This document shows positions 36,951 through 43,884 of a stretch of 64,000 nucleotides of DNA, one piece after another. A program made the position numbers and the translations under genes. The stretch is from Pseudomonas tructae (GTDB lineage Bacteria; Pseudomonadota; Gammaproteobacteria; Pseudomonadales; Pseudomonadaceae). Position 1 is the stretch's first letter, and every line of letters starts with the position of its first letter. The notes below the pieces were generated by a model that was given only the letters and a program-made list of their open reading frames with translations, searched no databases and was not told the origin of the DNA. The stretch spans positions 3,544,501 to 3,608,500 of the forward strand of contig NZ_CP035952.1 of NCBI RefSeq assembly GCF_004214895.1, written 5' to 3'.

Positions 36951-37269
36951 TTCGCGATCAGCCAAAACCCGGGCGAACAGGGAGATAGCCCTATCTCTCA
37001 CACGTTTTCAACACAGCAAGGGAGTGGGGACTCCCCCCAGGGACAATCCGTGCCTGGGCGTGAGAAAGAACAAGGAAAAGCCGCGGGACTTCTACGCCAA
37101 CGAAACCGTCTGGCAGGCGGTGTATATGGAGGCTCCAGAAGAGCTAAAGGATGCGATTAAGATCAACGATCTGAGCGACGCAAGCGTCCTGCTCGGCCAC
37201 TCAAAAGAGAGAATCACCGAGCGCGTTTACCGCCGCGTCGGGGCCATTGCCAAGCCCTCAAAAGGCTGA
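36950..37269 (+). pseudogene. Tyrosine integrase remnant (element 1)
   Basis: The frame NPCLGVRKNKEKPRDFYA then VWQAVYMEAPEELKDA matches the middle of prophage tyrosine recombinases. It then jumps directly to the C-terminal ASVLLGHSKERITERVYRR, which carries the His-box (GHS) and the catalytic Tyr. The catalytic-core segment between, normally with the first Arg and Lys, is deleted. The sequence ahead of NPC looks frameshifted. The gene ends 36 bases before the second att repeat, the usual place for an integrase. Confidence 0.75.
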
Positions 37270-37304
37270 AGCTTCGGAACTCCATGCCTTTAGTTTCGGA
37301 ACTC

Positions 37305-37417
37305 TTGGCTTTTCCGACCCACAAAAGAAAAACCCCGCAGACGTTAATCTGCGGGGCTTTCAATAATGGAGGCCGAGGTCGGAATCGAACCGGCGTAGAC
37401 GGATTTGCAATCCGCTG
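37305..37417 (-). repeat. Second att repeat: tRNA-Cys terminator plus 3' half (junction of elements 1 and 2)
   Basis: Shares over 100 bases with 33990-34097 with only a few changes. The tRNA-Cys(GCA) 3' part covers 37367-37417 and here extends three bases further into the anticodon stem. The terminator hairpin lies at its left. It should be the right end of element 1 and the left end of element 2. An intact tRNA-Cys is expected at the right end of element 2, outside the window. Confidence 0.88.
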
Positions 37418-37585
37418 ACATTGCCTGTGTTTTAGCGGTCTCCAGCCGCAACGCCCCGGAAACACTCGTATTTCCTTAATTTCTGTTCACTGCCATTCAT
37501 GACCATTTGGGACATCCGCTGTCCCAGGATTGTCCCTGGTCAAGCCAGGCGACCAATCACCAGCACTTCCCTGTCTTCCGTCAAT
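37418..37585. other. Spacer between att repeat and tail-fibre gene
   Basis: No gene is supported. The fibre gene of element 2 ends at its right edge. Confidence 0.4.
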
Positions 37586-39682
37586 TCAGAGGGTGTACCT
37601 CCAGTCGATGTTGAGCGACGTGATTGCGTTGACGAAGGCGGTACTGCCCTGAATCACGACGTTGCGGTCGGTGCCGATGACGCACGGTACCAAAGCCCCC
37701 GCTTGGTCCAGCCCGAACACAGGTCGGTTAGCCGAAGGCGCGGCATTCGCCCGGACCTGGCAGAACGCAGCCGGCCCGCTGCCGGCGGCCTTGGTCAATG
37801 CGGCCGTGAATCGTCCGGAGCCATCGAACAAGCGCTCTGCGATCGCGGCTCCAGACCACAGCGAGGCTACTACAGCTGGTTTCTGGCCCCGGCCATAGGT
37901 CGATCCAATTGCAAGCGCCCCAACCGGGAAGTAGGCGTCAACGGGAATGCCAAGCGCCGCACAGATCGTGTGCGCCCAGATGGCGTGGCCGGCGGTGTTC
38001 ATATGCAGGTTATCAGGCGAGTAGTAGATCGCTGCATCGGTAGTTCCAAGTACCGTCAGGTCAGTACGGACAAGTAGCATTCGCGGCCTTGTGGCGGCAT
38101 ATGCAACAAGGACGCTGACATACTCTTCATAGGTTGCCAGCGGCAGGACAAGGTTTGGTCTTGGCGGTACGGTTTGTACAAAGAAGTTTTCGCCATTAGT
38201 CAGGGCCGCGTCCCACGTCGAAAGCTCAGCATCGAGAGCCGCAATGAAAGCTGCCGGTGTGAGCTGCTTACCGACCGTTGCAATCATGTTGTTTGTCGCA
38301 AGGGCATTGAACACCAAGGTTGGGCCTGGGTATGCGTTGATGTGTGGTGCAATCGCGGCGACCCGAGCCGCAGTAGCGAAGTCAGAGAAACCCTGTGAAC
38401 CCTCTGGAGCACACCAGATCAGTGGGCCCCATGTGTTTCCTAGTCGAATCGTTTGCCCGTGCTGATAGTAGATATCGCCTGACAGCACAGTGAACCGCAC
38501 CACAGAGTCAGTACGAATGTAGTCCCCGCCCGCCGCCAGATTGATATCACCAGTACGGCCAGAGGCTCCAGCAGTTCCAGTGGCGGCCTGCTCACCATCA
38601 ACGCTAACGCGCCAGGTCGCGCCCGCACTCAGCGTCGCGTCGAACCCGAAGTTAACGGTGGTTACTTCTCGCCCCGTGAACTCAACCCAGTCGCCCGCTT
38701 GCATATGAGCCAGGGTTCCACATGCACCACCGCTACCGTCCGGGTAGCTCACGAAACCGGCAGGAATCGATCCGCTCCAGCCGTTCGCCGACTCGACGAG
38801 CTCCTGATATGGGTTCATTAACGTCGCATAGCCAAAGCCGCGCTGCTTTCCGACTCCGCGATCAAAGTGATTCATGACTGAGCGCGACGTGCGCCCCATA
38901 GTGCCCCCATAGAATCCATCCGGCTGGCCGTTACCTGCCGATAGCGAATCGCCGAGCTCCAGAACCTTGCTGAAACCACGCCCACCGAAAAACTGACTGG
39001 TCGCACTCCCTCGGATAGGCACACCGAGACCGCTTCTGATGTTGTCGAGCGTCGTGCCGACATCACTGTCCTCGTAGCCGATACCATTGGCGCCGGTGCT
39101 GGCGGACAGATCCTGAACGACATGTGGTGAGCCATCGGGGAACTGGTAGAGAACGTTCGACGAGTTGTTGATTGGACCCTGGATCTGCGAGATCAGATCG
39201 CCCACGGATTTGTAGGTGGCTGCATCCTGGGCTTCGGTGGGGTCAGCAACGTTCGCAATGCGGTATCCCTTCGCGTCGTAGTAGTCCTTGCCGAACAGCC
39301 TGACAAGCGCGCGAGTGAACGTCGAAAAACCCTGCTGGATCAGCATGGTCAGGCGGTCGAGCGCGGTTTCCTGGGTCTCTGCTAGGTACTTCCCTTGGTT
39401 GCGCAGGTCGGTGGGTTGCACTGGGCTCATAGCTCGAGCAATCGTCAAGGAAGCGCCTGGGCTTGATAGAGCTGATGCGGCATAAGTAGAAGTAAGCGCC
39501 CCGCCTGATTGGTCACCGGTGCCGGTGATCGTGAACTGACTGGCCGTGAGTGTTTCCGTGGACCCGTCTACTTTGGTCAGTACCGCCTGAATGTCGGTTG
39601 ACGAGAGGAACCGGAACGGAATTGGGAATACCGGGCCCCCGGTGACATACACGACTTCACTATCGATGGTCTCGACTGTCAA
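37586..39682 (-). CDS. Tail fibre with T7-gp17-like anchor and SGNH esterase domain
   Basis: A 698-residue fibre. The N-terminus (about 1-130, with VYVTGGPVFPIPFRFL) is the T7 gp17-type anchor that docks on the tail tube. The middle and C-terminal part is an SGNH/GDSL hydrolase with block I GDS (244-246) and block V DNLH (D557, H560). Such enzymes remove acetyl groups from O-antigen or capsule. The C-terminal piece (from about 600) may be a receptor-binding or trimerising domain. It is the last gene of element 2 before its att site. Confidence 0.85.
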   Translation of the reverse strand: MTVETIDSEVVYVTGGPVFPIPFRFLSSTDIQAVLTKVDGSTETLTASQFTITGTGDQSGGALTSTYAASALSSPGASLTIARAMSPVQPTDLRNQGKYLAETQETALDRLTMLIQQGFSTFTRALVRLFGKDYYDAKGYRIANVADPTEAQDAATYKSVGDLISQIQGPINNSSNVLYQFPDGSPHVVQDLSASTGANGIGYEDSDVGTTLDNIRSGLGVPIRGSATSQFFGGRGFSKVLELGDSLSAGNGQPDGFYGGTMGRTSRSVMNHFDRGVGKQRGFGYATLMNPYQELVESANGWSGSIPAGFVSYPDGSGGACGTLAHMQAGDWVEFTGREVTTVNFGFDATLSAGATWRVSVDGEQAATGTAGASGRTGDINLAAGGDYIRTDSVVRFTVLSGDIYYQHGQTIRLGNTWGPLIWCAPEGSQGFSDFATAARVAAIAPHINAYPGPTLVFNALATNNMIATVGKQLTPAAFIAALDAELSTWDAALTNGENFFVQTVPPRPNLVLPLATYEEYVSVLVAYAATRPRMLLVRTDLTVLGTTDAAIYYSPDNLHMNTAGHAIWAHTICAALGIPVDAYFPVGALAIGSTYGRGQKPAVVASLWSGAAIAERLFDGSGRFTAALTKAAGSGPAAFCQVRANAAPSANRPVFGLDQAGALVPCVIGTDRNVVIQGSTAFVNAITSLNIDWRYTL

Positions 39683-39746
39683 TTTTCAATACTCCAGAAA
39701 TGCGAAAGCCCCGCGAATAGCGAAGCTCTTCATGGGTGGCAGGCAG

Positions 39747-40772
39747 TTACTGAAGGGCCTCTTGCCCGGCCCGGTATGAGAAGGTCGGGGTTCCGGTGTT
39801 GTTCACGGTGCGTAGCCGGGCGTAGTAACCGGCAGGCACGTAGCCGGTGACGACACCGGTCTGGGGCTGCACGCCCTGGAGGGCGATCGCTAGGGTGTAG
39901 GTCTGGCCCAGGCCGTTGATCGCCAGGGTCTGCACGTTCGCGGTGAAGCCGCTGTCGCTGGCGATCTCCAGCACAACATCACCGTTCTGTCCGCCGGCGA
40001 TGCTGGCGGTGACGGTGATCTGCACGCTGTAGCTGACCCATGCGTCGCGAGTGGCGCTGATCTGGAATGCGGTGTTCAGCGCTCGGGTCGCCGCCGACTG
40101 ACTGCGGTTCGTGCCGGCGGTCACTCTACCCTGCGCGTCAGTAGTGACGTTCGCGTAGCTACCAGCCGTGCCGGTGTTCGGCATGCTGATAGTGCCGGTG
40201 GCCGTGATCGTGCCGCCGGACAAGCCGGCGCCGGCGGTGATGCTTGTTACCGTGCCAGTACCTGGGGCTGGCAACGTCGCCAGGCTGCCGTCGCCCCTGA
40301 CGTACTGCACTGTGGTGCCGGACGGGGTAGCGAACTTGCCATCGAGCGCAGCCTGCAGTCCGGTCGTCTGGCTGATCGACAGTGCGGGAATCCTGGCCGC
40401 AGCCAGCGTGCCGGACACAATATCCCCGGCCGCATGCGTGTGCGCCGCCGGGGTGAAGCTGGCCGGGATACCGGAGAGGTCCGCATAAAGCCCGCTGAAA
40501 AGCGTCGGCTTGCCGGTGATATCAGCCCAAGCCTGCGGCAGCGCGACCAGCGCACCGGTACTGATCGCCAGTCCCTGGCCAATGGTCCAGTGCACCGGCA
40601 ATACGGTCGAACCGTTGAATCCCATGACGCCGTCCTGAGTTCCTGGCGGCTTGGCTACCGTGCGCGGGATGCTACTAGTGTCGGTGGCGTTGCGCTGGCT
40701 GGTGACGATATCGTTGGCCGCGCCCAAGGCTAGAGCCGGCAGAAGAATCAGGGCGATAAGGAAACGCTTCAT
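39747..40772 (-). CDS. Tail-fibre-like protein with N-terminal signal peptide
   Basis: A 341-residue protein. It starts at MKRFLIALILLPALALGAA (40772), a clear Sec signal peptide, followed by fibre-type repeats (WADITGKPTLFSGLYADLSG, HTHAAGDIVSGTLAAARIP) common in tail fibres, and a beta-rich C-terminus. Its start overlaps the stop of the upstream gene by ATGA (40769-40772). A signal peptide on a fibre-like phage protein is unusual; it may be an envelope protein made by the lysogen, or the stretch may be a hydrophobic anchor. The long open frame upstream (to 41186) is not used. Confidence 0.75.
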   Translation of the reverse strand: MKRFLIALILLPALALGAANDIVTSQRNATDTSSIPRTVAKPPGTQDGVMGFNGSTVLPVHWTIGQGLAISTGALVALPQAWADITGKPTLFSGLYADLSGIPASFTPAAHTHAAGDIVSGTLAAARIPALSISQTTGLQAALDGKFATPSGTTVQYVRGDGSLATLPAPGTGTVTSITAGAGLSGGTITATGTISMPNTGTAGSYANVTTDAQGRVTAGTNRSQSAATRALNTAFQISATRDAWVSYSVQITVTASIAGGQNGDVVLEIASDSGFTANVQTLAINGLGQTYTLAIALQGVQPQTGVVTGYVPAGYYARLRTVNNTGTPTFSYRAGQEALQ

Positions 40773-41155
40773 GCTGTGATCCTCGACAGAATGGCGGGCT
40801 TGTTCCGGTAGAACACGCAGTTGTCGCCCGGGTTGAACATGTAGTCGCCACCGTTGACGGCGATGCTGGACTGGAAGTGGGCCAGGACAATCTGGCCGTC
40901 GGAGTTCACGAACACGCGCTGGCCGACACGACCGTCGCTGTTGGCGGGAAGGTTCACGGTCACGGCGTTGAGCTGGGCACCACCGGTTTCGAGGTTGAGC
41001 GTGATGTCGTTGTTGGTGGATGGCAGCGTGACGACCTGACCCTCGGTGACGGCCTGGTTGATGGTGACCATCGGGGCGCCGCTTGCCATGGCGTCCTGGA
41101 TCATCTGCAGGACGCTGGCCTGACTCAGGTCGGGCGTATTGGCCGGCGATATCAT
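40769..41155 (-). CDS. Phage fibre-region protein (128 aa)
   Basis: Starts at MISPANTPDLSQ (41155) with an ATGA overlap to the upstream gene. The sequence is beta-rich (DITLNLETGGAQLNAVTV, GQRVFVNSDGQIV) and likely forms a small trimeric or knob-like virion part. Function inferred from position between fibre genes only. Confidence 0.65.
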   Translation of the reverse strand: MISPANTPDLSQASVLQMIQDAMASGAPMVTINQAVTEGQVVTLPSTNNDITLNLETGGAQLNAVTVNLPANSDGRVGQRVFVNSDGQIVLAHFQSSIAVNGGDYMFNPGDNCVFYRNKPAILSRITA

Positions 41156-41448
41156 GGGATGTACTCCTGCACGCACAACCGGCCAAGGCCGGAGAAGTCG
41201 CCAGACGACCAGCAGAACACCCAAAGCCCTGCCGGCGCCGCGCTGGTCCTCACCGGCTCGCCATTACCCAGGATCAGGTAGCCGTGCCGATCATCACCGC
41301 CTACCTCTGGCGGTGCCGTAGCCCCCTCCCACAGCAGCACCCCGCCGGCCGACTTGTTCTGCACCAGCAGCCTGGTGCCCACGACAAAGCCGCTCAGCGT
41401 GTACAGGTTCTGCCAGGTGCCCACCGTGGGCTTGACGTCTGGAATCAT
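41152..41448 (-). CDS. Phage fibre-region protein (98 aa)
   Basis: Starts at MIPDVKPTVG (41448), after a good AAGGAG; the open frame to 41667 is a shadow of the KilA-N gene. The product is beta-rich (NLYTLSGFVVGTRLLVQN) and looks like a small virion-associated or fibre-assembly protein. It begins a four-gene overlapping chain ending with the SGNH fibre gene. Confidence 0.65.
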   Translation of the reverse strand: MIPDVKPTVGTWQNLYTLSGFVVGTRLLVQNKSAGGVLLWEGATAPPEVGGDDRHGYLILGNGEPVRTSAAPAGLWVFCWSSGDFSGLGRLCVQEYIP

Positions 41449-41487
41449 TGCAACAGCTCCTTCGGTTGCGCCCGAATTGCGGGCATG

Positions 41488-41508
41488 AAAAAACCCGCAC
41501 ATGGCGGG
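41488..41508 (-). terminator. Terminator after the KilA-N gene
   Basis: On the minus strand a CCCGC/GCGGG stem is followed by TTTTTT. It separates the immunity-type genes from the fibre genes. Confidence 0.75.
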
Positions 41509-41530
41509 CTTCGATGAATTCGGTGGTTGG

Positions 41531-42037
41531 CTATGCGGCGTCGAGCCCCAGGACCATCTGCAACCGGTCCCGCGCCTCTTCCATGTTGCGCTCCAGCAGC
41601 GGCTTCCTCGATCTCCAGTCGGCCAGGCCCTTGCCATGGAGGCTCGCCAGTTGCTGGCCGTCGCCAAGCTGCTTGCATGCCTGCTCGAACTGTTGCTTCT
41701 CGGTCAGCTCGCCACGCAGCAGCGCATCAATGTGCAGGTCGCACCAGACGGCGAACTTCAGGTCCAGCCATCGAGCGAAGGCAACCGCGACTTTCGGGTG
41801 CAGCCAGGTGCCGCTGTGGTACCGGCCGCGGCGAGTTTCTAAAAGTGACTCAGGATCACAATTAAGCGCCTCCGCCAGAGCGCCCAGGTACTGCCTGGTC
41901 TCGTCCTGTTTCAGCCAGTCAGCCGGACGCTTGCCGAATCGCTTGGCCACGTCCGTCGCGTTGATCCAGCCGTCACTGTTGAACCGGACTGCCTCGCCCT
42001 GGTATCGGAACGGAATCACGTTGTTCGTCTTGGTCAT
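41531..42037 (-). CDS. KilA-N domain protein of the immunity region
   Basis: A 168-residue protein with a KilA-N DNA-binding domain: VIPFRYQGEAVRFNSDGWINATDVAKRFGKRP, then GTWLHPKVAVAFARWLD. KilA-N proteins are common accessory partners of phage antirepressors. The first residues (VIPFR) match those of the neighbouring antirepressor (VIPFRF), hinting at a shared leader or duplication. It lies 65 bases downstream of that gene. Role inferred: lysis-lysogeny control. Confidence 0.82.
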   Translation of the reverse strand: MTKTNNVIPFRYQGEAVRFNSDGWINATDVAKRFGKRPADWLKQDETRQYLGALAEALNCDPESLLETRRGRYHSGTWLHPKVAVAFARWLDLKFAVWCDLHIDALLRGELTEKQQFEQACKQLGDGQQLASLHGKGLADWRSRKPLLERNMEEARDRLQMVLGLDAA

Positions 42038-42057
42038 AACGCTTCCTCAAGAATCAT

Positions 42058-42081
42058 GAGGCCCGCGCAGTGGCGGGCCTC
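42058..42081 (-). terminator. Hairpin after the antirepressor gene
   Basis: A 9-bp perfect stem (GAGGCCCGC / GCGGGCCTC) lies between the antirepressor and KilA-N genes. The following T tract is poor, so termination may be partial and some read-through to KilA-N is likely. Confidence 0.6.
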
Positions 42082-42102
42082 GATGGGTTGACGAATGTCG
42101 GA

Positions 42103-42975
42103 TCAGTGGTTGGCTACACCGGGCTGGTGCCGGTTGAGCTCAAGCCTGCGCTCGGCGGCCTCGAACTCTGGAGCGAGTGCGTTCAGCCCATGAACCACAA
42201 GCCGCCCATCCTGGAAGTGGTCGTGCATTTCGACGCCGATCCGGCTACCGAGCCCGCTCAGGTGCTCATACATCCGGTTCCGGCTGAAGATCCCCTCCAG
42301 CGCCTTGAAGTGAGTGATCAGGAAAAACACGCTGTAGAGCTGGTGGTCGTCCAGAGCGGTGCCGCACGCCTTATCTGGCCTCCCCAGCCACTCGCCTTCC
42401 AGCGTGTACGCCGCGATGAAATTCCGGGCGGAGTCGAGCTGGCCGGCGGGAATGTCCTCGGCGGAGCGGACGCCGAAAGCGGCGTGCGTCTGCGACCAGA
42501 TCTTGGCCGTGGCCCGGCGCTGGACTGCGACCGGCAGGGAGGAAACCTTGCCCTTCACCAACGCACCCAGCATGTGGAAGCCATCGGTGCCGATGGTCTG
42601 GCCCAGCAGCGTTGTCATCTTGCCCTCGGCGTCGACGTAGCGGCCGTGCCTGCGGATCGCTGGCAGGACCTCAGCGGTCACCCACTTCTTGAAGCGCTTC
42701 GCCTCGCCCTTCCGGCTGCGCAAGATTGCCGAGTACAGGCCGGATTCGTTGATGACCAGCATTTCCTGGCCACCTCCGGGGGTCTGCACAATCGACAGAC
42801 CCTTTTCATCTTCGTCGAGGTGGCGAGTCATTGCCGATGCCTCGCTGTAAAGAAGAGCCGAAGCTACGTCACCCGCCACAAACCATGGCTGATCGTCGAT
42901 CAGAAGCGTCCGCACTTGGCGCTTCTCGAACCGGAACGGGATGACCTGAGTTGTTGCCGTGCTATGATTCGTCAC
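42103..42975 (-). CDS. BRO-N antirepressor (Ant-like)
   Basis: A 290-residue protein with a BRO-N domain (WFVAGDVASALLYSE, ILRSRKGEAKRFKKWVTAEVLPAIRRHG). The C-terminal half has the build of the P22-AR-type antirepressor end (FNTLHSVFFLITHF-like: YSVFFLITHFKALEGIFSRNRMYEHL). It begins with GTG (42975), with GAGGAAA before it. It follows the Arc-like repressor gene, so Arc-type control of its promoter is expected. Antirepressors bind and inactivate lysogeny repressors of the same or other prophages. Confidence 0.86.
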   Translation of the reverse strand: MTNHSTATTQVIPFRFEKRQVRTLLIDDQPWFVAGDVASALLYSEASAMTRHLDEDEKGLSIVQTPGGGQEMLVINESGLYSAILRSRKGEAKRFKKWVTAEVLPAIRRHGRYVDAEGKMTTLLGQTIGTDGFHMLGALVKGKVSSLPVAVQRRATAKIWSQTHAAFGVRSAEDIPAGQLDSARNFIAAYTLEGEWLGRPDKACGTALDDHQLYSVFFLITHFKALEGIFSRNRMYEHLSGLGSRIGVEMHDHFQDGRLVVHGLNALAPEFEAAERRLELNRHQPGVANH

Positions 42976-43009
42976 GTGAATTTCCTCTAGAAATTTTCAC
43001 ACCCCTGAA

Positions 43010-43045
43010 GCCCTGGCGAATCTCACCTCGCCGGGGCTTCTTCTT
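43010..43045. terminator. Hairpin between arc-like and antirepressor genes
   Basis: An imperfect stem (AAGCCCTGGCGA with TCGCCGGGGCTT) sits between the Arc-like and antirepressor genes. The T-rich end is on the plus side (CTTCTTCTTTT). On the minus strand it would act as an attenuator at most. Confidence 0.5.
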
Positions 43046-43046
43046 T

Positions 43047-43193
43047 TCAGGCACTTGCCTGCGCTCGCTTTGCTTGTTTCAGCACCTCGACCAACTGGCC
43101 GTTCATAGAACGGCTCTGGTCCTTCGCCATCTCTTTCAGCCACTCCATCAGCTCACGGGGGATTCGCACCTGGGTGCGCAGTTGCTCGTTCAT
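43047..43193 (-). CDS. arc: Arc-like ribbon-helix-helix repressor (48 aa)
   Basis: This short gene reads MNEQLRTQVRIPREL, MEWLKEMAKDQSRSMN, GQLVEVL and ends KRAQASA. It is a single ribbon-helix-helix domain close in size and layout to phage P22 Arc (53 residues): a DNA-contact strand (QVRIP), then helices split at RSMN. AAGGAG precedes the ATG (43193). It is the first gene after the operator/promoter region and lies directly ahead of the antirepressor. Arc in P22 represses the promoter that reads arc-ant. Confidence 0.82.
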   Translation of the reverse strand: MNEQLRTQVRIPRELMEWLKEMAKDQSRSMNGQLVEVLKQAKRAQASA

Positions 43194-43223
43194 TGCCTTC
43201 TCCTTGGTAATTTCATAGTGACA

Positions 43224-43261
43224 ACACGATGTAACGATAACATCGTGTGTCTATGTGTCAA
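43224..43261 (-). promoter_or_regulatory. Palindromic operator and promoter between arc-like and mnt-like genes
   Basis: A perfect 9-bp inverted repeat, ACACGATGT-N7-ACATCGTGT (43224-43232 and 43240-43248), lies between the divergent genes. A minus-strand promoter overlaps it: TTGACA (-35, 43261-43256), 16-base spacing, TATCGT (-10, 43239-43234) placed in the spacer of the palindrome. A repressor on the palindrome should therefore cover the -10 of the arc-ant promoter. A weaker repeat (CCACAG at 43262-43267 / CTGTG at 43279-43283) lies near the mnt start. Confidence 0.75.
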
Positions 43262-43288
43262 CCACAGAAATAACTACACTGTGTCGCC

Positions 43289-43561
43289 ATGAAAGAAGAC
43301 GACCTGATCCGCAACATCAACCCCTTCGGGCTGCGCATGCAGCCGGCCCTCAAGGCCAAGATCGAAGAGGCAGCCCAAGCCAATCACCGCTCAATAAATG
43401 CGGAGATTACTGCTCGACTGGAGGAAAGTTTCGAATCGAAGCCGGTCGGCCCGATGACTATCGGTTACATGCTGGAGAAGATCGCCGAGATCGGCGAAGC
43501 CTCCGGAAGGTCAATAACTGTGACCTTCGGCGAGGCTCATAAAACGAAGGATGAAGACTAG
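43289..43561 (+). CDS. mnt: Mnt-like ribbon-helix-helix repressor (90 aa)
   Basis: The protein has an N-terminal ribbon-helix-helix domain (FGLRMQPALKAKIEEAAQ with helix break at HRSINAEI), followed by a C-terminal tail (KPVGPMTIGYMLEKIAEIG) of the size of P22 Mnt's tetramerising tail. It is divergent from the Arc-like gene across the operator, exactly as mnt is in P22. Mnt keeps arc-ant silent in the lysogen. Its last bases overlap the convergent membrane-protein gene (43558-43561). Confidence 0.82.
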   Translation: MKEDDLIRNINPFGLRMQPALKAKIEEAAQANHRSINAEITARLEESFESKPVGPMTIGYMLEKIAEIGEASGRSITVTFGEAHKTKDED

Positions 43562-43827
43562 CGCCCGCTTACCGCGCGCATTGCTTGAACCACCCTTTTA
43601 AGGCCAAGTCCTAGTATCGCCAATGCGGCGCCAGCGGCAATGCGCCCCAGGAATGCTGGAGCCTCCGAGAAGGGAATTGAGAAGACCAGGATCAACAGTA
43701 GATAAACCAGCGCTCCAGTAACAGCAGCACTCAATAAAGACCTCGTAAGAGCCCCGCCCCCCACGCAAAGCAGGATCGCGATCGGGTCTAGCATTGATGC
43801 GAGAAGTGTCGCCAAGAATACGATCAT
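43558..43827 (-). CDS. Small membrane protein at the sieA position (candidate superinfection exclusion)
   Basis: An 89-residue protein started at MIVFLATLL (43827), after GGAGG. Three hydrophobic segments are visible (about 1-22, 30-50, 55-75) and the end is basic (LKRVVQAMRAVSGR). In P22 the sieA gene, encoding a membrane protein that excludes superinfecting phages, lies between the ejection-protein gene and mnt. This gene has the same place. The sequence is not recognised as SieA and is shorter. Confidence 0.62.
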   Translation of the reverse strand: MIVFLATLLASMLDPIAILLCVGGGALTRSLLSAAVTGALVYLLLILVFSIPFSEAPAFLGRIAAGAALAILGLGLKRVVQAMRAVSGR

Positions 43828-43884
43828 AAAGCCTCCATTAATTGACCTTTGAAGATTAGCGCGCAATCCCGGACGGTTCATTAT

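Noticed and set aside
37586..43881. Possible diversity-generating retroelement, expected because of the BPP-1-like head.
   Set aside because: No reverse transcriptase, Avd or adenine-biased template/variable repeat was found among the window's frames; the fibre is of the SGNH type.
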